Shown here piece by piece: positions 23,186-34,479 of a stretch of 64,000 nucleotides of DNA; the first letter of the stretch is position 1; each line of letters starts with the position of its first letter. The DNA is taken from assembly GCA_951799445.1 (NCBI GenBank), contig OX637288.1, positions 12,278,501-12,342,500 of the forward strand, read 5' to 3'. This DNA comes from Pseudisothecium myosuroides. Taxonomy: Eukaryota; Streptophyta; Bryopsida; Hypnales; Lembophyllaceae. A program made the position numbers and the translations under genes. Below the pieces are notes generated by a model. That model was given only the letters and a program-made list of their open reading frames with translations, was not told where the DNA came from and searched no databases.

Positions 23186-23981
23186 TCTTGGACCACAAGC
23201 CAACTCCCATTAGACAAATTGTTGTTAATGGTTTACTATTAGCATAGGAGTGAGGCTAGTTCATCATCACTTTTGTGATGGATTGCTTATTTACTTGGTT
23301 GAAACTAAGCATTTTATCAACCTTCTATGATAATATCTAAAAACTTCATCATTGGTTGAAAAATATTTAAAAAATAAGTAATTTTATGTAAAAGTATTGG
23401 AAATGATCAAAACAATGCGTTTAGTTTGTTGCTCTAAAGGCAAGTTTTGATTCTTCAAAAATTTGTTGAAAAGGTTGTAGAATTTTGCATATTTTTAAAG
23501 ATTGTTTTCTATAATTGACTATTGATGAATGAAGGTTACTACTAGGGTACTTTGTTAATATCTAAGCTAGGTGGACCTTATTCCATTATCGACTCCAATG
23601 ACACCACTTACATTGATTTCTTGAATTTGAATCATGTTTAGGCACCCCAAAAGGTTGCTATACATGAATACATATGAATTTATTTGGAAAAGCGATTTGG
23701 AAAAGTATGAACTCAGATACTTTTTAGAGATTGAGAAGTTTCAGAGAAGCCATTTGCAAGTAGAATCAAGTTATTCAAGCAAAAAGTGATTTTTTTTTTT
23801 TCAAAGTTTGTTGGGACTAAATTGGTAAAGTGTGGGTAGACCCATGTTAAACCACATGCTAACCTATCTCTTCCCCTAGTGCATTGTCATGATGCTAAAG
23901 AGTTGCTAAGATTGTACTAGTAGGTGGGTGATTGATGCAAATGGGAGGGTCTAAGTGCACTGTCATGATTCTAAAGCATTA

Positions 23982-24292
23982 CACTAAATAGGGTATTTAG
24001 TGTTGGATTACATTTAGTGTAATTACCACCCTACTTGACCCTACACTAAATGTCAATTTTAGGACGATTAGTGTAGTGCTAAACTTCAATGCGCCGCCTT
24101 TGCCTTCTCTTCCTTCTACCTTCCTTTAATAAGTTCTAACACTAAATGTAAACATTTTCAGATTTTAGATTTACCATAGAGTATATTTAATGTTAGAAAT
24201 TACATTTAATGTTACTTACTTTAGTAGGCTTAATGATATTTAGTGTCATGGTTCGCAAATAGTGTTGCCAACACTAAATACCCTATTTAGTG
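23982..24292. mobile_element. MITE with CACTAAATAGGG ends and TA duplication (311 bp)
   Basis: The ends are CACTAAATAGGGTATTTAGT on both sides (the right one on the opposite strand), flanked by TA at 23980-23981 and 24293-24294. The terminal 20-mer is itself nearly palindromic, and the cactaaat word recurs through the interior. It split one copy of a ~75-bp flanking direct repeat (gtaggtgggtgattgat-type block at 23.92 and 24.31 kb). Confidence 0.7.
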
Positions 24293-24430
24293 TAGTAAGG
24301 TTGTACTAAAAGGTGGGTAATTGATACAAATGGGAGGGTCCAATAGATGTTGAATTTGGGCGATTGATGGCATTGGGTTGTTCTACCTTATGTGTGGTTA
24401 TTATCAGTAATCAATACTTAGTAGTCAATT

Positions 24431-24603
24431 CACTAATAGAAAATTCAATTTTTCTTGTTAATTTGGTCGCGTTGATTTGGGTCACTTTTTTGTTGATTTG
24501 GACAACAATTTGTTGATTTGAATAGATTTTTGTTCAAATCAAAAGAAAAGTGACCCAAATCAACGTGACCAAATCAACAGAAAAATTGAAATTTCTACAA
24601 GTG
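24431..24603. mobile_element. CACTA-type MITE (173 bp)
   Basis: The ends are CACTAATAGAAAATTC and, from the right, CACTTGTAGAAATTTC. The 3-bp duplication is ATT at 24428-24430 and 24604-24606. The arms fold back over most of their length (gttgatttgggtcactttt and its inverse). Confidence 0.85.
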
Positions 24604-24606
24604 ATT

Positions 24607-25550
24607 CAAAGGGCACACTAGTATCTACATTTTAGGAGCAACAACTTAATTAGTAACCTCGGCTGTCAAAAACACAATACTGAAGAAGTTCACAGAGTCT
24701 ACTTCCAACAAGAGGCATCAAGGGTAGCTCCTTCTACCAAAAACCATGTGCTGTAGTTAATAAAACTACCCAACAGATTCTTTATTCACAATGGTCTCAA
24801 CAGATTCTTTATTCAGATTCTCTTCTCTTCTTTTATTGGAGAAGTTGTTGAGAGATACAGGATTTTGTGGAATAATAAACTGATCTGAACCACTTCCATC
24901 GAGAGTATTCAATGAAGGAATATATAAGTTATGTCGCTCATGAAGGAAAGAAAAATCTTGAATAGCAGGAAACAAGGACACTGAAAATTTACCATAGAAT
25001 GTACTGTACATTGATATTTACACAGAATAGAAGTGTCCCAATGCAGTGTAATGAGGCCCTGTCAATGCGTCACCCATCGTCCTGATCGAGGACACACGGT
25101 AAATTTGTACAGACGTAACTAAGAACAGACAATTACAAGTGCAAACAATTAAAGATGCACAAGATTTCATCTAGTCTCTGCTTCAAATGAGTTGAAGCAA
25201 CTGATTCCTCATCTTGCGGGTGTAGAGTAACAACCAGCGTATTAACACCATCATATATACTCCGTAATTTGTTATGCAACTTACGAGAATTACACCGAGA
25301 ACTACGTACACAAATTTGTACATTTTCGAAATTGTACTGATCATCCCTTGTTGCAGATCTGAAGCTGGGTCGGTGGTACATGGAGCTCCAGTTTGAAGTG
25401 GCAATGCAAGGATGGTAGCCTGCAATGCAATTCGTTGATGGTGGAATCATGAGAAGCATGCCTACAGATCAACTGTTCACGGGCTGAATGCCAAAAGACA
25501 AAACGATACCATTCAAAAGGACACGCAAAGGAATAATAAGATTCAGACCT
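24607..25550 (-). other. Downstream/3' UTR region of the boron transporter gene
   Basis: GC-balanced sequence directly after the BOR stop codon. Two AATAAA words on the minus strand (near 24780 and 24808) lie inside a near-perfect 2-copy repeat of a cagattctttattca block. They could serve as polyadenylation signals. The real transcript end is not visible. Confidence 0.35.
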
Positions 25551-28500
25551 TTACGTAAACCTTTCTGTACTGCGAACGTCCTCATTGGGCTGAAACTCTC
25601 GCTGACTTGAAGTTGTCGCTGTGACTTCTTCCTCATCAACAGCTGCTCCGCCTTCTGCTTCGGAAAGGCTATCGACTTTCCCAAACCCTCGGATTTTAGC
25701 TTCCTGCCGTGAAACAAAACAAAAATGAAAAATTGCAAGTGACAAAATTTCGAGATGCCCTGCCCTGTAACCTTTCCTGATCCTAGTTTTTTTGTTTTTT
25801 GTGCAATTGGATTTGGAGCTTTGAAACACGCCAATTTTGAATGAGTAAGACCATTTGACAAGTTGATTAAAATTGCGGAATCAACTTTGAAGCAGTTGGC
25901 GTACGTACCTTCGTTGGCGAATTGAGTGCAATCTCGTTTGCTTCATGGTCGTAGTCTGCTGCATCAAGCTGCTGTAAGTGCTCGCTTTTGAAGTATCGAG
26001 GCAGAAGGTACTGCCGCGCGGGTACCAGAAGCATGATTAAGATGGGGAACATAACCCCGCCTATCGGAATCCATGTACATGCGAAGCAACTCAACATGTA
26101 GAGCAACTGCAATAAAGTGAAGTACGTGATGACTTTGAATGGCACCACTTGTACAAACATCAGATGCTTGGTTTCCTCCATCCTGAAATCAAAAAGCCCA
26201 CCAACCGTCCATCTTAGCAGCGTTTAGGAAATGAAACCCTAAAGTTATTTTCCTCACTCTTGTTGGAAAACAGTCTTAGCATATGATTGCATTTAGCAGG
26301 AACTAATCGAGATTCGGAAGTGAAAATCATGTCGTGTTTCAGTTAATACCACTAATGACGAGTCCAATCAAGTTTGGGTGGACTCCCTGCCTGCTGGTTG
26401 GAACAGAACATGACTCCCACTTGTGTAAGAAAATTATGATGTTTGTATACTTGCAAGCTATATATGCGTGTTGCAAATAGGGTTGAGTAATGGCTCCAGT
26501 TCCATTCAGGTTGGGTTGACTCTCGAATTGAAAGAAGACAATATTTTGAGTAGTATAAGAAACAATCAGGATGTATGCTTGCAAGCTATATATGCGTGTC
26601 TAGTTTCAACGAGGTTGACCTAATGACCAATGCTAATCAAGTTAGGTGGACTCGATCCACAGGCCGTAAGAAGCCATAATTTCCTCAATGATGTATTCAT
26701 ACTTGCAAGCTCAATTAGCATGTCCAAGTGTTTTAGCAGGTTGATTCGTGGTCATCAAGTTGGAATAGGAAGTGATTTCCACTAGCATATAACAAACAAT
26801 CAATGTACACTCGCATCAATACCTGTCAAGAAAAAACAAAACTTGTACCTGCGACTGGGAGCAGTGACAATGAAACAAAGCCTCTCCCAGAACTGGTTGC
26901 CAGGCAAGCTTTCAATCGCCATGAAGGCAAAATAGCCCCACAACACGGAGGTGGGAATCCTTTTCAAAAGGGGCATGGCGGCAACGCATCCTCCGACCAA
27001 AACGGATTGCAACAAGTTGCTCAACCGTTGCTCCTTGACTTCCACAGGGAGAAGCGGGTCCACATCCCGCTCGGGGTCAAAGCCCACGTCCTTGATGGCA
27101 CTCCCAGCAGAATCAGAAGGAGCGGCTGTGGTGCTGAACTGAAAGTCCTTCAGCAACACTCGAGATGACGAACAGGAGTATGGCGGGAGAGGGGACTCGG
27201 TCAAGCGGTACTCGTCTTGCAAGTCGGTATAGAGCTTTGCGACGGACACATTTTGCTTTACGCTGCTCTTGGCCCGCTTCACCAACTTGCTCCGCACCAG
27301 CTGCGACATACAGTCATAAGAATCTCAGTTCTGTTGTTGAATCCACATCTGAATTAGTTGCTTTTCAGCGTGTACAGTGGCCTGAAATGAAAATTTACAG
27401 TGGTCCTAGTCTTGTGCGGACGAATGTCATAACTTTTGGCACCAGTGATTGCTCCAATTTAATAAAATTGGTGATCGATGGAAGCAACAGGAGAAGCTCA
27501 TGCTCTCCGTATCCAATTCTTGGATTTCCACCTCTACATAAAGGAGCTTCTATGAGTTTCTGTAACCAATTGAGAAGGAAGACGCTAGATGCTTTGAAAA
27601 TTTCACCTCTTTTTTCAATGTGGCTAGTGCCTTTGTGTGCATAGGCGACTGTGGTATGACTCCATGAGATGGTGGAAGGCCGAGCAATCCACACATTAGA
27701 ACCTGTAGAATCAACCCACTCTATCAGATTATATTTTTATAATATTTCTAGACTGAGTGAAGAATTGATTGCATATGTTTTTAAATAGTATTTTTGTCGG
27801 ACAAACAAAAATTCTTGTGAGTTCACTCCTCAAAACTACTTATAAAAACATGATACAAATAAAGTTTCTTGGTCTTTAGAGGTTAATAAACTGACCACCT
27901 CCACCTCAAACATACAGTTGCTATTGCTTTTAAGCTTTGAACACTTGAACGACATAATTTTGGCGCATCAAAATTTGACTATATTATACGTAGTAACAAC
28001 TACGACCATCTGGCTTAGATTTTGGACGCCAGTTAACCAAAATGTGTTAAATCTGAAATGTGACAATTTAACCCTAAATACCAACAAGTTAAAAAACTTT
28101 TCAAGTTGCAAATATCTTGACATGATTTTTTCGGAGGTGGGAATTCTACCATCCCTCCCACAACCAGGAGATCATAATGAAACGCTGAAGGTTTTCGTAA
28201 GTTGAATTCTTCCTGTTGAGCCAATTGGGAAGACACACTGTGGTCGAAGAAGTAAAGCACTGCAATCATAAGAGCTGGAGGCACTGCTGCAAGTATGTAG
28301 ATAGCTGGAATTTTATACATATCCTGAAAAAGTACCATTACAGAAGAACAGAAATTAGTTTTTCGTATTATATAGAAACTGATTGAGTGCTTGGGATATC
28401 ATTCATCTTTGCATATTGTTTGTTTGTTGCAGCTAGTAGCTCAAAATGGACAAGAAAAGCTTCAAGAGCAGGAAGATTCTCTCTAATAGATACAGGGTAC

Positions 28501-31500
28501 TAAATAACCGGACGAGGATCGGGAGGATCTTACTTGGATGATTGTCCAATGAATTGTAGCCTGAACCGACCATGAATTTGGGCTGAATAAGCGCCGTGGT
28601 ATTCCGTGAGGAATAGAAGCGCCATGTGGTGCATACGAGACCAGTGTCCACACGACCACGAGGAGAGGAACGCCGTAGTCTGCAACAAATCCTCGGATCG
28701 AACCTGGACATGATCGACCGGCCAATGCCAATTGGGTCAAGCTCGTTGCTTACTATGAGAAATCATGAAACAATTGAGTTTTTAATATATGAATTTGTTA
28801 TGTTGTTTGAGGAAATTATTAACACCTCATCAAAAAAATTCTCGACAACTCGGAAAACCCTTTTCTTAGATTGACTGGAAGGAGACCTCTCTATGTTTTA
28901 AAATGAATGGATCCGTGTACTGTAAGGAGGCCTATGTATGATCACACTGACCATAGGGCATAGGCAGATCACCCGATGAAGAAAATCATACGGTTGTAAG
29001 ATGTATGCATACAAATGATTCGAGTTAAAAATTTCTTGAAACAATTGAACTTCATTAAAAACTCTTTGAACATGTTTTGAAATGTTGTTAGAACTCGCCT
29101 CTCTGCATTGCAGATTGAATACGAAAAACGAACTCAAGAATTTCACATTCACTGTAGGAGTAATGAAGGAGCCTCTGTCTGTCCATGTGTCTAAGTACTA
29201 CAATTATGTTTGCACTAGGTGTTAAAGAGTGTTGTTATTGAGGGTCTTAGGAACCAATTTAGACCTACTTCTGGACCGGATTCACATTGCAAACACCATC
29301 CTTAACACCAAGTGCAAACATACTTTTAAACCGCATGGATTGTTTTTGGAAATTATAAAATGGTGACTATTCAACCCAATTCCACCCCTTTCAACTCCAA
29401 TTCAACTCCTTGTACATTTATTACCACAATAGAATGGGCAGAGGCAAGGGCCCATTTTTGGGTATACCTATGACTATTGCTGTTACTGAAATGGAATCTA
29501 TATTGTTTTTTTCCAGTGCATTTGAATGACTCTATTGAAGGGCATCGTCTTACTTGACCCATATCGCCAAGACCTCGCTCTTCTGCTCTTGATGGAGGTC
29601 CAAAGAAGTCCAAATGTGAGAACAAGTCCAAACATGCCATTCCCAAATCGCCACGGCAGCTGGAATTGCTCCAGAGATGGGTCCTCCCGTTCCGGAGTTC
29701 CAAACTCATAAACAACACCCTGACACCATTCATTTCATTCAATTGATAACATTATCAATACTAAAGCAAAGCAGCTCCTGATGATTTTCCTCACAGTCGG
29801 TCATTTCTGTGATGCAAAATATTTTGCCATTGTCGCGTGCTGAAATTTTTTTCGAGAAGATCAAGCATGTACAGAGAAAATGACACTGACAAGAAAAAAA
29901 TGAAAGAGGAAATTAATCCGCAGAGGACTTGAGCAAGAAGTCACACAAAAAGGGGAATAGTAACAACCCTTTTTGTCCTTAAGTTATCTTAATTGCATGG
30001 ACTCACAAGACACATACCTCCGGGCTCCATTGTTGAATTTTTCTACGAATCATTCATCCCACGAACCCCAAATTTACATACGTATTTGTTGTGGAAAATC
30101 CAAAACCTTTTCGCTGTGGTTATAACATACTACTCCCTCCCTTCCCAAAATTATCTTCCGGTTGGATAAAATGTTTGGGATTAAGGCTGAAAATAACGTT
30201 ATTTCAACCTGTTTCTAAGTATTTCAAGGAAGTTGTTATGCATCCCATGGTGGTGGTCGACGATCAAACCTTGGCTGATTGTTGAATGAACAGCACGGCA
30301 ATGAGGATTCCGAAAAGCTCCCCAGACACCCTCGTGAACCTGTTGATCAAAGAGCAAGCTCCAAGTCCAGCAAGAATGAAGAGCAACGCGGCTGCCCACA
30401 CGCACACCCTGCAACCATGGCCAAGAATCAAATCGGTGGTCATCCAAATTATTTAGGCCTCATATCACTTCAAGAGGGCCGAGATGAGGACCGAGATGGT
30501 TAAGCAACATGAGGGTCAGATTTAGCATAAATTAAGTTATTTTTGTTAAGAAAATGTCAAACTGTATCATTTTGTGATTGGTTAAGGACGATGCAGACTT
30601 TTCAAAATCTGAAGTGGAAATTGGACACTTCCTTGTTGAAACTGACCGTCTAATATGGTATCGGACAATAGCAAGAATGTCAAATCTTTGAGATCTATGC
30701 ACTTCAAGAGAAAGGGGTGTTTTAAGTAGTGTCCTAGACATCACGTCTTTTAAGTAACGTCTTTTAAGTAAGTTTTTAAGTAAAATTTACTAAAAAGATT
30801 GTCTTTTTAGTAAAATTTTACTTAAAAACTTACTTAAAAGACGTTACTTAAAAGACGTGATGTCTAGGACACTACTTAAAACACCCCTTTCTCTTGTAGT
30901 GATGACTCTCTAAGAGCACAAAGAGTGATTATGTCTTTTTGATCTTCCTTGTCTAATCTAGCCACAATGTGTCAAGTGGCAAATGAGAGTTAATGGATTA
31001 CTATAGGTAATGTGAAAATAGAACCTTATTATGAGAAATAACATGTTGAGCTACAAGGTGGCAAGGGATGCTAGATTATTTCCATAACAAGGTTGTACTT
31101 GAATCACATTACTAGACATAACCTCAACAGTTGGATTCTACTCAATCAAGAAGCCTAATATGAAGGGCACTAGAGCACAAATCAAAAGTGTTATGAGATA
31201 TAATCATGCTTTGTATTTCAAATGCATGACTCCATGTTTCTTTATTGTTTGATTATTCTCCTTCAATTCCCAAATGCTCAAAAATGATTATTTTTGTTCT
31301 TGAAGATTGAGTGAATGGATAACAACTACTTAGAAATGGGTTGAATTAACACTAATTTTCAGCCTTAATCCTGAACATTTTGTCCAATCGGAAGATCATT
31401 TTGAGACGGAGGGAGTATCTCATACACAAGCTTTTGGATACGCATTAGAAGAACTCAAGAAAAAATTGCACCTCTACAGATATGGGCTCCGTGAATGAGG

Positions 31501-32871
31501 TTATGGAAACACGACCGACATACCATGCCGCCCAAGCGATAAAAAGCTCGGGTCCTATTCCGGACCTGGCCTTGGCAAAGTGGAACAAGAACACGTACAC
31601 CAAAGAAGTGGGCTCCGATACTCCCACAACCAGCAGAGGTTGGCCTCCGATTATCGACTGCACAATTCCACAGATGGCTGTGGACGTCAATGTTTGCACT
31701 GCTGTCATCGCTCCATCTGTAATTACAACATCACAGCAAGTTCAAGACATAAGCAGAATTTCAATTAAATCAGCGAAGTTTTTCACACAATTGTACTCCA
31801 AACTTGGATCTATCAATACTTTTTTCCGAGTTTGTTATCAATGGGAAAAACTAACTAACTTTTGCATCTCATTCTTGACCATCAGAAACTTGCCAATTTC
31901 ATTGAAATTTTGTACTTATAATCAAGCTTAACCCAAAGTTTCCAAGATCTCATACTAAACCTGCATCCCGGCACATGTATTGACGGAATGTAGAGCATTG
32001 AACTATCTAGAGTTATTGTATAACATACTTGTATCTCTCTCCAGCTGCTCTCCGAAGGTGATCACAGGAAGAGCTGATGCAAAGAATATGTATGCAGTTG
32101 GAGCCAGAATCCTGCAAAATAACAGAGCCACTTGATCAGAAATCTTGGTACAAAAAACGATATCAATATAAAAAAGAATATGATCTGTTTTAGTCTATAT
32201 ATTATCAACAGCCATTCATTCATCTCTTCCAGTACACTTGGTTTGCTTTCAATTACTAAGATAGGTGCAAGCATGACTTAGCAAAATTTCCATGGTTTCT
32301 GATCTTTGAATGGAAATGGGATTGTCTACTATTCCTCCGATTATAGCAGTCTACAATCTCCCTTTTTTTGAATAATTGCATGATAGTTCATACAGCCAGC
32401 GAGAAAAGTTTAATTGATCTCAGCAGACTTGACTCTTGTACTCCCCACCGCTCTATAGTAAACTCCCAATGAAAGCAAACTCCTACTGATAATTCAGTGA
32501 TTTATCTTCTGGCTGCCGAAAGCACGTCTTCGTAAGCAGATAAAAAATCACTGCTTCATAATAATATAAAAATGCTGAAAGTGATGCAAAAATAGTCTAA
32601 TTTGAATCCTCCTCCATTGTGTGCAATCTGGTATTTCTCAAACTCATGCAAGTGGGACTGAAATGATTCCAAAGCCGCAAGAGTAAGCTCAGAACATGTC
32701 ACATAAAATCAAAACCACCGGAGAGTTCACCTAGACGAGCATTAGTAATGGCAATGAAGTAACCAACCTGTAGCCCGAGTTGAAGCCCGCAGTCCAGTCG
32801 TGCTTGTAACACGCGAGGCGGGCTTTGAAATCGTCCCGAATGCCACCCACGGCCACAATTGGCTTCCCCAT
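25551..32871 (-). CDS. BOR: Boron (borate) exporter, BOR family, 11 exons
   Basis: Plasma-membrane borate exporter of the anion-exchanger (HCO3-type, SLC4-like) fold. Coding exons on the minus strand: 32768-32871, 32029-32111, 31524-31716, 30270-30408, 29554-29719, 28534-28703, 28150-28323, 27607-27702, 26843-27300, 25909-26182, 25551-25703. Every intron has GT and AG ends, and the exons sum to 2010 nt (669 codons plus stop), matching family length (~700). Visible family motifs are [13 protein letters not shown] (residues 86-98), [60 protein letters not shown] and [14 protein letters not shown]. The start at 32871 aligns with the usual N-terminus. An in-frame ATG at 32976 would add 35 residues and is less likely. 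Introns carry several MITEs. Tyr399 and Tyr406 occupy the loop positions of two trafficking tyrosines of Arabidopsis BOR1. Confidence 0.93.
26183..26842 (-). other. BOR intron 9 (660 bp)
   Basis: Contains a repeated word, gcttgcaagctatatatgcgtg, about 130 bp apart (near 26453 and 26577). Otherwise nothing recognised. Confidence 0.5.
27883..27886. repeat. Remnant TTAA-family end in BOR intron 7
   Basis: The sequence leading into this TTAA is CTTGGTCTTTAGAGG, a diverged copy of the family's right terminus. No matching left end was identified in the intron. Confidence 0.35.
29205..29322. mobile_element. Small hairpin MITE in BOR intron 5 (118 bp)
   Basis: The ends are TATGTTTGCACTAGGTGTTA and, from the right, TATGTTTGCACTTGGTGTTA (~20 bp, one mismatch). 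No certain target duplication. Confidence 0.65.
30133..31415. mobile_element. Stowaway (Tc1/mariner)-type TIR pair bracketing BOR exon 4
   Basis: The left end begins TA-CTCCCTCCCTTCCCAAAA at 30131; the right end read inward begins TA-CTCCCTCCGTCTCAAAA, with TA at 31416-31417. The two ends stay similar for ~110 bp, including a gattaaggctgaaaat block and a tctaagta block. CTCCCTCC termini with TA flanks are the Stowaway signature. Between them lie BOR exon 4 (30270-30408) and most of intron 3, including the CACTA MITE at 30700-30901. Whether this is one composite element or two decayed elements is open. Confidence 0.7.
30700..30901. mobile_element. CACTA-type foldback MITE in BOR intron 3 (202 bp)
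   Basis: The ends are CACTTCAAGAGAAAGGGGTG and, from the right, CACTACAAGAGAAAGGGGTG. The target duplication is ATG at 30697-30699 and 30902-30904. The arms are nearly perfect inverted repeats of about 95 bp, so the whole element is one long hairpin. Confidence 0.92.
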
Positions 32872-34321
32872 GGCCACTGCCCCCCGTGACGCACCAAATC
32901 TCGCAACCAGGAGCCAGGGATACAATGAAAACCAGCAATTAAGCCGCAGGACGAAGCTAGACATAATGTTGGCCAATAACCGCCCCTCTTTCTATAGTAA
33001 ATCCTCGTGCTAGGATTGTGTTGGAGCCTGTTGGTGGCGGTACATTAGCAGTACTCGCAAGTCTGTCATGTGGGCGACGATGCAAATCTTGCACGGTCCC
33101 TTCCGAATCAATATGTGAGCATGAGCCGGGTCCCCATGGAAAGCCTCGCTTCCTCCCAATTCCCAATTCTCGCCCGCCATGCGTTCTTCAATCAGCTCGT
33201 ATGTATGCGTTTTTCAATACGTACGCATAAGCCTGGTCCAGGTCTCACGCCTGGCCTCCCTGGCATGTGCTTACATTGTCAGTTTTGTTAGATTTGCTCA
33301 ATTTTGGCACCAAAAATTGTGACATTCATCGAGGCCAAGCTCTACAAACTACGGCAGTTCGCATGTCCTGAAAGGTGCCTAAGTAGTGGAATACCGCCAA
33401 GTTTACAGAATTGATCTTTTACTGATCCACTGGACTTAACCAGTTGAGGCATTATAACAAACCAGGCTGAACTCCTTGGACTCAAATCTCTACAGTAGAG
33501 ACACCCCCTGTAAAAGCACGTGTCAATCGATTACTAAGTGGGTGATTCATGCTCTTGGTATTAAGAGGAAAAGCTTTGACTGTCGCTGCATGAATGCGAC
33601 TGTTCTGGTGATCCATCAATTAGCCAGTGTTTTTTGCAAAAATGATTTAGTTTCTGGCCATGGTTGATACGTGCCAAAGTTTGGCAGTTCTCAATAGCTA
33701 TTTTCATCAATTGTTTGCCTAAGATTTACAAATTTAATAGGGTAAAAGGTATTGTCACTTAACTACCGTGTAACTAGCTGCAATTTTTGTTGGAAATGGC
33801 CACTCTTGTTGCGAAAGTTTGTCTCCAATTTAATGCCTAGCTTCCTGAAGTGAAAAGGTGCCCCATCTTCATGCTCACAGCACAATTTTTCAGTTTTTTT
33901 TACAACGGTACCTCCACTTTAGTGCCTCTAGGGCAGTTAAGCTTAGTGGCTTCAATATGTGGCTGTAAGGTGAATGCACCCAAAACCGTCAATGTTAAGC
34001 AATTCAGCATAGTTGGAGGCAACTTTTCCTAAAATTGATATTTTTGTAGTATTAGTGAGTGAAAATGATGAATATTCAAAAAAAAAATTAGATTTTTTGG
34101 ATGTAGTATGTAATTTCTATGATTTTTCAAAGTGCCGGCTCCCTAGACCACTGGAACTGTCACATAGGTGCACCCTAAACCGAAATCTGCAGAAATCAGC
34201 AGTCAGCGAATCAGAGTTAAGTATGTGTCCTTCAAATTCATCAACAAATCAGAGTTAAACATTTGTAGGACACATTAATAAATGTCTAGGGACACATTTA
34301 GTGGACCTCTAGGGTACAGGA
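32872..34321 (-). promoter_or_regulatory. Upstream region of the boron transporter gene
   Basis: GC-balanced sequence immediately upstream of the BOR start codon, expected to hold the 5' UTR and promoter. A minimal AUG-stop (ATGTAA) lies on the minus strand at 33271-33276, about 400 bp upstream of the start codon. The transcription start is not visible, so its presence in the mRNA is unknown. Short open frames here on both strands show no domain. Confidence 0.35.
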
Positions 34322-34329
34322 ATGGGGAC

Positions 34330-34471
34330 CAGTGTTTTTTTTTCTGGCGACAAATTCTACAGTAAAGCCCTGCGTGCCCTTTCACCAAAGGTGAATTTTA
34401 GGAGGGAGCCAGGCGCAGTGGCTTACAGGCCTGACAACCTAGCGTTTTGTCGCCAGAAAAAAAACACGCTG
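34330..34471. mobile_element. hAT-type MITE (142 bp) with 8-bp duplication
   Basis: The ends are CAGTGTTTTTTTTTCTGGCG and, from the right, CAGCGTGTTTTTTTTCTGGC. Perfect 8-bp direct repeats ATGGGGAC flank it (34322-34329 and 34472-34479), the duplication length of hAT elements. Confidence 0.88.
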
Positions 34472-34479
34472 ATGGGGAC

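Noticed and set aside
26803..27168. 121-codon plus-strand frame
   Set aside because: Antisense shadow of BOR exon 9, which is firmly identified by family motifs.
27165..27644. 159-codon plus-strand frame
   Set aside because: It lies antisense to BOR exons 8 and 9 and the intron between them. It shows no domain and is a shadow of the real gene.
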